Below are positions 24,345-32,179 of a stretch of 34,268 bases of DNA, piece after piece. Position numbers and translations under genes: made by a program. The first letter of the stretch is position 1; each line of letters begins with the position of its first letter. This DNA is from JBOHER01 sp050701115. Lineage in GTDB: Bacteria > Actinomycetota > Actinomycetes > Mycobacteriales > Pseudonocardiaceae. The stretch covers positions 1 to 34,268 of the forward strand of contig JBOHER010000504.1 in the NCBI GenBank assembly GCA_050701115.1, read 5' to 3'. The notes beneath the pieces were generated by a model. The model did not search any database and was not told the origin of the DNA. It was given only the letters and a program-made list of their open reading frames with translations.

Positions 24345-25028
24345 TCACCGCGACGGGCCTTCCCGCAGCACGATCTCAACCGCCCGAGCCCGGACAGCGG
24401 CCTCGTCGAGAACCGAACGACGGGGTTCGCCGAGATCGAGCACGCGCGGCTCGGCGATCGCGAAGATCACGGTCAGGCGCGGGTCGCCCCTCAACTCGTC
24501 CAGCGCCCGGCGATCACCGCCGAGCACCACCGCGTCCAACGTGGCCAGCTCCGGCACGAGTACCTCCGCGGCGTCGTCGGCCGCTCGGCGCAGCGCCTGC
24601 CGCGCCTGACCGTCCCTGCGCCGGGCGAATCGCTGCTGGGACCACCCGCCTGCCGAGCTCCGGCCGTGCACGAGGTGGCGATCGGTCCGTGAGCGCTCGA
24701 CCCGATCCCCTACCGCTACCCCGACACTGTGCGCGCCCAGCCGGGCCAGCAGCAGACCGACCCGGCGCGCCCGCTGCACGTGCGCGACCAGGACGTCCAC
24801 CGCGAGGCCGTCCCGAGCGACACCGCCGGGCGGCAGGGGCAACGGCGCGAACGGGACGACCACCGTCGCTGTCGTGCCGTCGGCCGCGTGCACCACCACC
24901 TCATCGGCTGCCAGCACGGTACGAACCACCCCGCCGTTGCGCTCTGCGAAGCCGCCGAACCAACGCGCCAAGCGTTCCGGTGCCACCTCTACCGCGCGAC
25001 CACCGCCCGCGACCGCCCGGACCCTCAC
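24345..25028 (-). CDS. acVLRF1-type peptidyl-tRNA hydrolase (Vms1/eRF1-like)
   Basis: A 227-residue protein. The segment GGWSQQRFARRRDGQ at 127-141 is the signature of the actinobacterial Vms1-like release factor 1 group, with Gln131 a likely catalytic glutamine analogous to that of Vms1/ANKZF1. The fold is RNase-H-like eRF1 domain 2, with AVVLGGDRRALDEL and LTVIFAIAEPRVLDLG as later conserved blocks. Eukaryotic relatives cleave peptidyl-tRNA on stalled 60S subunits. The bacterial group is predicted to act in ribosome rescue or quality control; activity here is inference. It starts at GTG 25028, with GAGG 5 nt upstream, 29 bp after the dGTPase stop. The start region carries a tandem duplication. 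Confidence 0.75.
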   Translation of the reverse strand: MRVRAVAGGGRAVEVAPERLARWFGGFAERNGGVVRTVLAADEVVVHAADGTTATVVVPFAPLPLPPGGVARDGLAVDVLVAHVQRARRVGLLLARLGAHSVGVAVGDRVERSRTDRHLVHGRSSAGGWSQQRFARRRDGQARQALRRAADDAAEVLVPELATLDAVVLGGDRRALDELRGDPRLTVIFAIAEPRVLDLGEPRRSVLDEAAVRARAVEIVLREGPSR

Positions 25029-25061
25029 AGCGTCCTCACCGTGCCCTCACAGCGTCCTCAC
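25022..25061. repeat. 22-bp-period tandem duplication at the dgt/acVLRF1 junction
   Basis: An 18-bp direct repeat occurs at 25022-25039 and 25044-25061. On the minus strand each copy carries a TGAGG ribosome-binding element and a GTGAGG start. The upstream copy gives a four-codon frame GTG-AGG-GCA-CGG-TGA (25050 to 25036). Its ribosome binding site overlaps the dgt stop (TGA, 25060-25058), and its own stop overlaps the ribosome binding site of the real gene. Confidence 0.7.
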
Positions 25062-26653
25062 AGCACGAACGAGTCCGACCAGGGCGCCGACGCCCGACCC
25101 GCGAGGGCATCGAGCAACGTGACGCTCTGTTTGTCGGTCAACGACGCGACGAAGTCGACGATCGCACGGCCACGGGCGAGCGAAGGGACATCCACCTCGG
25201 CCGGCCCCGGCTCGCCACCCACGCCTACCAGCAGCTCTCGGTTGCCCTCGGCCAGCGCCGCGTACTCCGCCTCGGCCAACTCGACGAGATCGTGCAGCCT
25301 GCGCGGGATCCGATACGACTCCCGCACGTCGCGCACCCATCCGTCCAGTTCGCTGACCAGGCTGCTCAGCAAACCGGCCTGGCCGCGTTGGTGCAGGGCG
25401 AGGTCCGGCCGCAACAGCACGAACCTGCGGTGCACGAACTTCAGGACCTGGACTTCGTGCCACTGCTCGGGGCGCAGCACCACGTGTCCCGAGCGGGTCG
25501 GTGGGGATTCGGCCACCAACACTCCATCCACCAGCCGTGCGGTCCACCGAGCCGAGAACGCGGCGATCGCCTGCTCGGACTCGATCGACCCGTCGAACGC
25601 GGCGGACAGCAGCCCGTCGACCAGTTCCGCGCGGACCCGGGCCACGGCGAAGGCGAACACATCGTCATTGACGATCCAGGAGTCCTTGGCGTGCAGACGC
25701 CGCCGGAGCCGCTCGAGCGAGTATCCGGGCCGTCGCCGGTGCGCACCGAGCGAAGCGTCGTCGACCCCGGACAACTCGAGCGCGTGGCGCGTCCACTGCT
25801 CCAGTTCCCTGCCCACGGCCGCGTGCTGAAGCACCCCGATCCGATGGAAATCCTGGATGTCGTGGATGGCGTACGCGATGTCATCCGCGGTATCCATCAC
25901 CGACGCCTCGACCGTCTGCTGCCACGACTCGATCGTGCCCGCGAAGGGCGCCCTGGCCTGTTCGAGGTCGCCGAGTTCGGTGACGTAGGCGGAGAACTTG
26001 GTCGACCCGGTGCCGGGCTCATCCGGGGGCTCTGCCGCGCCTCTCGGCGGCACCGGCATGGCGGAGGGGTGCGGATCGGGTACGTGCTGCCTGGCCCACG
26101 GGTATTTCAGCACTGCCGCCCGCACCGCGGCGGTCAGATCGAGACCCACCGCGGACGGACCTCGCACATCGGTGGTGGTGAGTATCCGGAAAGTCTGCGC
26201 ATTGCCTTCGAACCCGTCGGCCAGCCCGAACCTGTTGCGTGCGATCCGGTCGAGCACCTGCTCCCCGAGGTGCCCGAACGGCGGATGCCCGAGGTCATGC
26301 GCCAACGCAGCGGCCTCGGCGACATCGGGATCGCAACCGCCGAGCTTGTCGACCAGCGGGCCCTGCACGTCGGAGGCGTTGATCCGTTCGGCGATCGTCC
26401 GGGCCACCTGGGCGACCTTCAAGCTGTGCGTCAGCCGGTTGTGCAGCAATCCCGCGTCGGTCGGGCTCACCACCTGGGTCACCCCGCCAAGACGAGCGAA
26501 GAACGGGGAGGTCGCGATCCGGTCGCGATCCACCCGGTAATCGCCGCTGGGCTCCGCGGCAGGCAAGGTCGTGCCGTCCCGCCGCGCGGCGCGGGGGTCG
26601 GTCTCCTCCCCAGCCGTGCGCTGTCGCCGGTGCGCGCCCGTTACTTCGATCAC
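25058..26653 (-). CDS. dgt: dGTP triphosphohydrolase-like HD domain protein
   Basis: A 531-residue HD-domain nucleotide hydrolase that would cleave dNTPs to nucleoside and tripolyphosphate. The metal-binding set includes His76 (HNRLTHSLKV), His119-Asp120 with His123 and His128 (AHDLGHPPFGHLGE) and the later Asp in DTADDIAYAIHDI. DGFEGNAQTFRILT is the typical Dgt FEGN block. A Pro-rich stretch (DPHPSAMPVPPRGAAEPPDE) follows the KYPW motif and looks like a local insertion. The C-terminal part is long compared with about 430 residues in typical mycobacterial Dgt. The GTG at 26653 has no clear ribosome binding site and may be leaderless. Confidence 0.85.
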   Translation of the reverse strand: MIEVTGAHRRQRTAGEETDPRAARRDGTTLPAAEPSGDYRVDRDRIATSPFFARLGGVTQVVSPTDAGLLHNRLTHSLKVAQVARTIAERINASDVQGPLVDKLGGCDPDVAEAAALAHDLGHPPFGHLGEQVLDRIARNRFGLADGFEGNAQTFRILTTTDVRGPSAVGLDLTAAVRAAVLKYPWARQHVPDPHPSAMPVPPRGAAEPPDEPGTGSTKFSAYVTELGDLEQARAPFAGTIESWQQTVEASVMDTADDIAYAIHDIQDFHRIGVLQHAAVGRELEQWTRHALELSGVDDASLGAHRRRPGYSLERLRRRLHAKDSWIVNDDVFAFAVARVRAELVDGLLSAAFDGSIESEQAIAAFSARWTARLVDGVLVAESPPTRSGHVVLRPEQWHEVQVLKFVHRRFVLLRPDLALHQRGQAGLLSSLVSELDGWVRDVRESYRIPRRLHDLVELAEAEYAALAEGNRELLVGVGGEPGPAEVDVPSLARGRAIVDFVASLTDKQSVTLLDALAGRASAPWSDSFVL

Positions 26654-26659
26654 GCTTCT

Positions 26660-26665
26660 ACGGTA
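26660..26665 (-). promoter_or_regulatory. Candidate -10 for leaderless dgt transcript
   Basis: The complement reads TACCGT (TANNNT), ending 6 nt before GTG 26653. No Shine-Dalgarno sequence precedes the start. Confidence 0.35.
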
Positions 26666-26807
26666 GTAGGCGTCGCGGTCCTTCTGCGCCCGGAATCGAT
26701 CTCACCTGCTGGGACAGCGATCCGAACGGAGTGAGCCATCTGGGTTAACGGAGCCTTCGCTAAGTAAACATCACCTGACATGGGCACCGTTTCGGCGCGT
26801 GATCGGG

Positions 26808-26813
26808 CAGTAT
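26808..26813 (+). promoter_or_regulatory. Candidate -10 for leaderless EAL-CBS-GGDEF transcript
   Basis: CAGTAT ends 7 nt before GTG 26821, placing the expected transcription start on the GTG. No ribosome binding site is seen in front of this codon. Confidence 0.35.
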
Positions 26814-26820
26814 CGGGCGC

Positions 26821-28524
26821 GTGGCGGTCTACGGAAACGATGTGCGCTTCGCACTCCAACCGCTCTACAGCCTGCACACCGGCGGGATGATCGCGGTAGA
26901 GGCCCTGGCAAGGCCCTCGGGCTGCAGCGCGCGGGAACTGCTCGGCCGTGCCCGCCGGGATGGCCGCTTGATCGAGACGGACATCGCGCTCGCCGCGATG
27001 GCCGTCGGCGTCGAAGCCGAGCAGCAGACTCTGCTTCCCCTGCACATCAACCTGCTCGCGGTCTCGGCGACCGCCCGGCCGGACACCCTCGATCCGCTGC
27101 TCGACGCCCTTGCGAAGGCCGGGCGGAGGCCACGCGAAGTAGTCCTGGAGCTAGGACCACCGTTCGGCCAGGCCGAGCCGACACAGTTGCTTGCCGGCAT
27201 CGAGATGCTGCGCGAACTGGGCTTCCAACTCGCCCTGGACGGGCTTGGTGTCGGAGACGTTTCGCTGGGCGTGCTCGCGGCGGCACGGGTGGACCTGATC
27301 AAGATCGACCGCGTCGTGCTGCGCAATCTGCCCTCCGACGCCGCATCACGTGCGGTGGTTGAAGGCCTGCTGCATTTCGCCGCGCTCACCGACGCGCGGG
27401 TGATCGCGACAGGGATCGAAACAGACGCCGAACTGGCGGCCGCGCGCAAGCTCGGCGTCCGGTTCGTCCAGGGCAACCTGTTCGCCCCTGCCCAGGGCCG
27501 ACTGCCGATGAGCAGCGTCTTCACCGCAGCACCCGCGACGCCGAGCGAATCCGACCGACCCGCGCTGAGCACTATCGGTGCACCTACGGTCGCGGATTTC
27601 ATCCGGCCACCCACCACCCTTCCCGCCACGGCGACCTGCGACGAGGCGCGCGATGCCCTTGCCTCGTCCGGCCAGCCGACCGCGCTGGTGGGCCTCGACG
27701 AGGACGGCCGACCGCATTGGACGATCGACCGCAACCGCTTCCTGCTGTCTTTCTCCGGCCAGTACGGACACGCGTTGCACGCCAACCGGCCTGCCGCCAG
27801 GTTCGCCGACGTGCCCTACACGATTCTCGCCCACGCGAGCGCGCTCGAAATGCTCGACATGGTCACCCGCGCGGATTCCGACCGGATGAGCGATGACATC
27901 GTGGTCGTCGACGGCGACGGCGTCTGCATGGGCATCGTGCGGGTACCCGAGGTCGTGCGCGGAGTCGCCGAGGCGAAGATCGAAGAGGCTGCATCGCTCA
28001 ACCCGCTCACCCGGCTGCCCAGCAGTGACACCATCGCCAAGGACGTCGAGCGCAGGATCGCCTCCGGTGAGCCGTTCGTCGTGGCCTGGCTCGACGTCGA
28101 CCACTTCAAGCAGGTCAACGACACCGTTGGTTTCGCTGCAGGCGACCAGTTGATCCGCACCCTTGGCCGGACCCTCACCGATCTGGCATCCCTGGTGCGC
28201 AAGATGACCGTCAGCCACGTCGGTGGTGATGATTTCCTGATCGCCTCTGACGTGGACGAGATCGCGACGCTGGCACCCCGGCTGCTGGACAAGCCGTGGG
28301 AGACCGAAGGCATGCAGGTGAGCGTGTCGCTTGCCGGCCTGGTGTGCGCGCCCGGTTCGGTCAAGTCCTACCCCGAGGTATCCCGGTTGCTCGCACCGTT
28401 GAAGAAGCGGGCCAAGAACGTCAGTGGCTCGAGTTGGGTGCTCGGGCGTCCGGGCGTCGAACGGGTCGACGTGCTGCGCGGCCGTACCCGGTTCGATGAA
28501 GGGGTCGGGCAAGGCGTCGCATGA
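26821..28524 (+). CDS. EAL-CBS-GGDEF c-di-GMP signalling protein
   Basis: A 567-residue soluble protein with domains in the order EAL (about 8-230), CBS pair (about 255-385) and GGDEF (about 395-550). EAL residues Glu27 (VEALA), Asn78, Glu110, Asp140 and Lys161 are present. The second Asp of the DD motif is Gly141 and the Glu of AEG is Thr197, so phosphodiesterase activity is doubtful. The GGDEF motif is GGDDF (468-472), an acceptable variant, with DVDHFKQVNDTVGF upstream; no RxxD inhibitory site is seen. It may be a cyclase regulated by nucleotides at the CBS pair. GTG 26821 is probably leaderless. It is divergent from dgt and followed by the FKBP gene. Confidence 0.87.
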   Translation: MAVYGNDVRFALQPLYSLHTGGMIAVEALARPSGCSARELLGRARRDGRLIETDIALAAMAVGVEAEQQTLLPLHINLLAVSATARPDTLDPLLDALAKAGRRPREVVLELGPPFGQAEPTQLLAGIEMLRELGFQLALDGLGVGDVSLGVLAAARVDLIKIDRVVLRNLPSDAASRAVVEGLLHFAALTDARVIATGIETDAELAAARKLGVRFVQGNLFAPAQGRLPMSSVFTAAPATPSESDRPALSTIGAPTVADFIRPPTTLPATATCDEARDALASSGQPTALVGLDEDGRPHWTIDRNRFLLSFSGQYGHALHANRPAARFADVPYTILAHASALEMLDMVTRADSDRMSDDIVVVDGDGVCMGIVRVPEVVRGVAEAKIEEAASLNPLTRLPSSDTIAKDVERRIASGEPFVVAWLDVDHFKQVNDTVGFAAGDQLIRTLGRTLTDLASLVRKMTVSHVGGDDFLIASDVDEIATLAPRLLDKPWETEGMQVSVSLAGLVCAPGSVKSYPEVSRLLAPLKKRAKNVSGSSWVLGRPGVERVDVLRGRTRFDEGVGQGVA

Positions 28525-28551
28525 TCGAGCCTGCCTGCCCCAGCGGAGTGG

Positions 28552-28575
28552 CCGCCGACCCGGTACGGTCGGCGG
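28552..28575 (+). terminator. GC-rich hairpin between EAL-CBS-GGDEF and FKBP genes
   Basis: Arms CCGCCGACC (28552-28560) and GGTCGGCGG (28567-28575) with a 6-nt loop. It lies in the 81-bp gap and has no U-tract; it may terminate the upstream gene or be a leader structure for the FKBP gene. Confidence 0.45.
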
Positions 28576-28605
28576 TGGCCATCCCCGCCACCGGAAGGAA
28601 CCAGC

Positions 28606-28980
28606 TTGGCGCTGTCCAAGCCCGACGTAGACCCGATCGACGGTGCACCACCTGCCGATCTGGAAGTCACCGACATCACCGTGGGCGATGGGCCCGAGAT
28701 CGCGGCGGGCCAGCAAGCCACCGTGCACTACGTGGGTGTGGCGCACTCGACGGGTGCGGAGTTCGACGCCAGCTGGAATCGCGGTGAGCCGTTGAGCTTC
28801 CCGCTCGGTGCGGGCCGGGTCATTTCCGGCTGGGATCAGGGCGTCGCGGGCATGCGGGTGGGCGGCCGCCGCAAGCTGGTGATTCCGCCGCACCTCGGGT
28901 ACGGCGACCAGGGTGCGGGCAGCGTGATCAAGCCCGGTGAGACGTTGATCTTCGTGGTGGACCTCGTCGGCGTGCAGTAA
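28606..28980 (+). CDS. FKBP-type peptidyl-prolyl cis-trans isomerase
   Basis: A 124-residue single-domain cytoplasmic FKBP that isomerises Xaa-Pro bonds. Conserved active-site segments are VHYVGVAHSTGAEFDASW, PLGAGRVISGWDQGVAGMRV, KLVIPPHLGYG and PGETLIFVVDLVGV. The start is a TTG at 28606, supported by GGAAGGA (28593-28599) with 6-nt spacing and the family-typical N-terminus ALSKPDVDPIDG. No signal peptide or lipobox is present. The gene is convergent with sufT across a 147-bp gap that holds an inverted-repeat element. Confidence 0.9.
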   Translation: MALSKPDVDPIDGAPPADLEVTDITVGDGPEIAAGQQATVHYVGVAHSTGAEFDASWNRGEPLSFPLGAGRVISGWDQGVAGMRVGGRRKLVIPPHLGYGDQGAGSVIKPGETLIFVVDLVGVQ

Positions 28981-29001
28981 GCACCCCCGCACGGGTGGTC
29001 T

Positions 29002-29106
29002 GCAAGTACTACCAAACCCGCCAATCCGGGCAGTTTTCTACTACCAGACAGATGCTGAAAACGTGCGGGATCGCAGTCGCCGGCAGGAGAGGTTGGTAGT
29101 ACTTGC
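29002..29106. repeat. 105-bp element with 14-bp perfect terminal inverted repeats
   Basis: GCAAGTACTACCAA at 29002-29015 and its perfect reverse complement at 29093-29106 enclose 77 bp. A third copy of the 8-mer TACTACCA is inside at 29039-29046. GTTTTC/GAAAAC and CCCG/CGGG pairs add inner stems. It fills the gap between convergent FKBP and sufT genes, so it may be a bidirectional terminator or an interspersed miniature element. No target-site duplication is obvious. Confidence 0.6.
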
Positions 29107-29127
29107 GGGCACGCCAGGCTCGGTGGG

Positions 29128-29550
29128 CTAAACGGTGAAGCCGAGGGCGCGAAGTTGTTCGCGGCCATCCTCGGTGATCTTCTCAGGGCCCCACGGTGGC
29201 ATCCAGACCCAGTTGATCCGGTAGTCGTCGACGATCTTCGCTCCGCCGACGAGCGCGGCCCGGGTCTGGTCCTCGATGACGTCGGTCAGCGGGCAGGCCG
29301 CTGAGGTCAGCGTCATGTCCAGCGTCGCGACATTGTCCCCGTCAACCCGGATGTCGTAGACCAACCCGAGATCGACCACATTGATGCCGAGCTCGGGGTC
29401 GACCACGTCGCGCATGGCCTCCTCGACGTCCTCGATCTTGGCGAGGTCGGCGGCGGAGGGCGTTTGCTGCTCAGGCAGGTCCGCCACGGTCCGTCCGGCC
29501 CGCGAATCCGCTGCTTCGGTGTGCGTCGTCTCGGCCTGTTCCTGGCTCAC
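29128..29550 (-). CDS. sufT: SufT, MIP18/DUF59-family Fe-S assembly factor
   Basis: A 140-residue protein. After an acidic, probably disordered N-terminus of about 35 residues comes the MIP18 domain with VVDPELGINVVDLGLVYDI (49-67) and the conserved cysteine in LTSAACPLTD. SufT proteins help mature or deliver Fe-S clusters, especially under high demand. It is the last gene of the SUF operon, starting with GTG 29550, 6 bp after the sufU stop. The same sufU-sufT order is found in mycobacteria (Rv1465-Rv1466 from memory). Confidence 0.9.
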   Translation of the reverse strand: MSQEQAETTHTEAADSRAGRTVADLPEQQTPSAADLAKIEDVEEAMRDVVDPELGINVVDLGLVYDIRVDGDNVATLDMTLTSAACPLTDVIEDQTRAALVGGAKIVDDYRINWVWMPPWGPEKITEDGREQLRALGFTV

Positions 29551-29556
29551 TTAACC

Positions 29557-30012
29557 TCAACTCCGTTCGGCGTAGGCATCCACACCGGCTTCGACCAGCG
29601 CAGCCTTGAAGGCCATCCAACCCAGCAGTGCGCACTTCACCCGGGCCGGGTACTTTGCGACCCCGGCGAACGCGATGCCGTCCTCGAGTACCTCTTCGTC
29701 CGGTTCGACCCTGCCGCGACCCTGCATCAGGTCCACGAACGCGTCCATTGTCAGGAAAGCCTCGTCGAGCGTGTGACCGACCACGAGATCGTTCAGTACC
29801 GACACCGACGCCTGGCTGATCGAGCAGCCCTGGCCGTCGTAGGAGATGTCGGTAACCTTCTCGCCGTCCACCTTTACCCGCAGGGTGACCTCGTCCCCGC
29901 AGGTCGGGTTGACCTGAAAGGACTCCCCGTCGAACGGCTCCCGCAGGCCACGTCCATGTGGGTTCTTGTAGTGGTCCAGGATGATCTCCTGGTACATGCT
30001 CTGCAGCTGCAT
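29557..30012 (-). CDS. sufU: SufU, zinc-dependent sulfur acceptor for SufS
   Basis: A 151-residue IscU-like protein of the SufU type. It has NPTCGDEV (Cys38, Asp40), GQGCSISQASVS (Cys63) and ARVKCALLGW (Cys127), the zinc and sulfur-transfer ligands, plus the extra segment between Cys63 and Cys127 that marks SufU rather than IscU. It accepts persulfide sulfur from SufS and passes it to the SufBCD scaffold. It starts at ATG 30012, only 3 nt after the sufS stop, so translation is probably coupled. A second in-frame ATG (MYQEIIL) is 5 codons downstream. Confidence 0.93.
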   Translation of the reverse strand: MQLQSMYQEIILDHYKNPHGRGLREPFDGESFQVNPTCGDEVTLRVKVDGEKVTDISYDGQGCSISQASVSVLNDLVVGHTLDEAFLTMDAFVDLMQGRGRVEPDEEVLEDGIAFAGVAKYPARVKCALLGWMAFKAALVEAGVDAYAERS

Positions 30013-30015
30013 CCG

Positions 30016-31344
30016 CTATGCCGTCCCGAAAAACCGCTGTGCCTCACGGACGCCGTCGATCAGCGCGTCCACTTCCGACAGTTCGTTGTACAGATAGAAG
30101 GACGCCCGCACGGTAGCCGGAATTCCCAGCCTGCGGTGCAGGGGCCACGCACAATGGTGTCCGACCCGCACGGCAACACCCACGCTGTCCAGCACCTGCC
30201 CGACGTCGTGCGGGTGCACCCCGTCGACCACGAAGGACACCGCGCCGCCACGATCGTGGATCTCGCCGTTCTCGTCGAAACCAGGACCGATGATGCGGAC
30301 GCCAGGCACCGCGCCCAGCTCGGCTATGGCAGCCTTGGTCAACTCGTGCTCGTGGGCGGCCACACGATCCATGCCGATCGCCGACAAGTAGTCAACGGCA
30401 GCCCCGAGACCGACCGCCTGCGATGTCATCGGCACGCCGGCCTCGAATCGCTGCGGCGGCGGAGCGAAGGTCGAGCCCTCCATCTTGACCAGCTCGATCA
30501 TCGAACCGCCGGTCAGGAACGGCGGCATTCCCTCGAGCAGCTCACGACGGCCGTAGAGCACGCCAATACCCGATGGCGCAAGCATCTTGTGCCCGGAGAA
30601 CACCGCGAAGTCCACACCCAAAGCGGCGAAGTCGACCGGCGCGTGCGGCACCGACTGACAAGCGTCCAGCAGGGTCAGCGCACCGACCTGCCGCGCGCGT
30701 TCCACCACGGCGCGCACCGGGTTGACGGTACCCAGCACGTTGGACTGATGGGTGAACGCGACGAGCTTGGTTCGCTCGTTGACCAGTTCATCCAGGTTGG
30801 ACAGATCCAGCCTGCCCTCGTCAGTTACCCCGAACCAGCGCAGCGTGGCACCGGTCCGCTGACACAACTGCTGCCAGGGCACCAGGTTCGCGTGGTGCTC
30901 CATCTCGGTGATCACGACCTCGTCACCGGGACCAACCACAAACCGTTCCATCTCGGTGCCCGCGGTCGCCGCGTTGCTCAACGCATAGGCGACCAGGTTG
31001 ACGCCCTCGGTTGCGTTCTTGGTGAACACCAACTCGGCTCCCCCGCCGGAGCCGGAAGAATCGGGTGGTGTAGCCCCGACGAACCGGGCGATCTTGGCCC
31101 GGGCGTCCTCGTAGGCGTCCGTTGCCTCCTCGGCGAGCTGGTGCGCGCCACGGTGCACCGCCGCGTTGGCCGTCTCCAGGAAACGCCGCTCGGCATCGAG
31201 CACCTGGCGGGGACGCTGCGACGTTGCCCCGGAGTCCAGGTACACCAACGGTTTCCCGTCCCGCACCGTCCGCGACAGGATCGGGAAGTCAGCACGCAGC
31301 GCGGCGACGTCCAAGGGCGCGTGCACTTGGGCCGTTGTCGTCAT
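30016..31344 (-). CDS. sufS: SufS, group II cysteine desulfurase
   Basis: A 442-residue PLP-dependent cysteine desulfurase supplying sulfur for Fe-S clusters. The PLP lysine is Lys253 (FSGHKMLAPSGIG), and the persulfide cysteine is Cys398 in VRVGHHCAWPLHRRL. ITEMEHHANLVPWQ and LLDACQSVPH carry the cofactor-contacting residues. A Pro/Ser/Gly-rich insertion (TPPDSSGSGGGAE, about 92-104) comes just before ELVFTKNATEGVN and is unusual in this otherwise compact family. ATG 31344 has AAGGAGG 8 nt upstream. It lies between sufC and sufU. Confidence 0.93.
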   Translation of the reverse strand: MTTTAQVHAPLDVAALRADFPILSRTVRDGKPLVYLDSGATSQRPRQVLDAERRFLETANAAVHRGAHQLAEEATDAYEDARAKIARFVGATPPDSSGSGGGAELVFTKNATEGVNLVAYALSNAATAGTEMERFVVGPGDEVVITEMEHHANLVPWQQLCQRTGATLRWFGVTDEGRLDLSNLDELVNERTKLVAFTHQSNVLGTVNPVRAVVERARQVGALTLLDACQSVPHAPVDFAALGVDFAVFSGHKMLAPSGIGVLYGRRELLEGMPPFLTGGSMIELVKMEGSTFAPPPQRFEAGVPMTSQAVGLGAAVDYLSAIGMDRVAAHEHELTKAAIAELGAVPGVRIIGPGFDENGEIHDRGGAVSFVVDGVHPHDVGQVLDSVGVAVRVGHHCAWPLHRRLGIPATVRASFYLYNELSEVDALIDGVREAQRFFGTA

Positions 31345-31369
31345 GGCGCTGCCTCCTTGCGTGGTGGTC

Positions 31370-32140
31370 TCAGATGCTGGCTGGTTCGTGCTTTCCGGCG
31401 TACTTCACGTAGCCGTTCTCCTCCAGCTCGTCGGCCAGCTCCTTGCCGCCCGACTCGACGATCCGGCCGTCGGCGAAGACGTGCACGACGTCCGGGTGGA
31501 TGTGCTTGAGGATCCGGGTGTAGTGCGTGATCAGCATGACGCCCGCGTCGTTGGCGGCGGTGAACTCGTTGACGCCCTCGGAAACCACCCGCAGCGCGTC
31601 GACATCGAGGCCCGAGTCGGTCTCGTCCAGGATGGCGATCTTCGGCTTGAGCAACGCGAGCTGAAGGATCTCATGCCGCTTCTTCTCGCCACCGGAGAAG
31701 CCCTCGTTCACGCTGCGCTCGGCGAACTCGCCGGAGATCTCCAGCTTGGCCATCTCCTCCTTGACCTCCTTGACCCAGTGGCGCAGCTTCGGAGCCTCGC
31801 CCCGGACCGCGGTGGCCGCGGTGCGCAGGAAGTTGGACATCGACACGCCAGGAACCTCGACCGGGTACTGCATGGCGAGGAACAGGCCGGCACGGGCACG
31901 CTCGTCCACGGTCATCTCGAGCACGTTCTCACCGTCAAGCAGCACCTCACCGGAATTCACTCGGTACTTGGGGTGGCCTGCGATGGCGTAGGAGAGGGTG
32001 GACTTGCCGGAGCCGTTCGGGCCCATGATCGCGTGGATCTCGCCCGACTTCACCGTCAGGTTGACGCCCTTGAGGATCTCCTTGGCGCCCTCGTCGGTGA
32101 CGACGCAGGCGTGCAGGTCCTTGATTTCCAGAGTGGCCAT
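31370..32140 (-). CDS. sufC: SufC, ATPase of the SufBCD scaffold
   Basis: A 256-residue ABC ATPase without membrane partners. Walker A GPNGSGKST, the SufC-specific GFSGGEKKRHEI signature and Walker B IAILDETDSGLD are present. It powers Fe-S assembly on SufB-SufD. It starts at ATG 32140; the nearest purine-rich stretch (AGAGGA) is about 14 nt upstream, so initiation may depend on coupling with sufD, whose stop is 39 bp away. It ends in EPASI, with 25 bp to the sufS start. Confidence 0.93.
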   Translation of the reverse strand: MATLEIKDLHACVVTDEGAKEILKGVNLTVKSGEIHAIMGPNGSGKSTLSYAIAGHPKYRVNSGEVLLDGENVLEMTVDERARAGLFLAMQYPVEVPGVSMSNFLRTAATAVRGEAPKLRHWVKEVKEEMAKLEISGEFAERSVNEGFSGGEKKRHEILQLALLKPKIAILDETDSGLDVDALRVVSEGVNEFTAANDAGVMLITHYTRILKHIHPDVVHVFADGRIVESGGKELADELEENGYVKYAGKHEPASI

Positions 32141-32179
32141 GGTGTTCGTTCAATTCCTCTTGTGTGGTGGGAAAGTTCG

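Noticed and set aside
29002..29106. Insertion sequence or transposon
   Set aside because: No transposase and no clear target-site duplication; only reported as an inverted-repeat element.
29464..31509. Plus-strand open frame of 681 codons opposite sufT, sufU and sufS
   Set aside because: Antisense shadow of conserved SUF genes, with His/Arg/Gly-rich composition typical of shadow frames.
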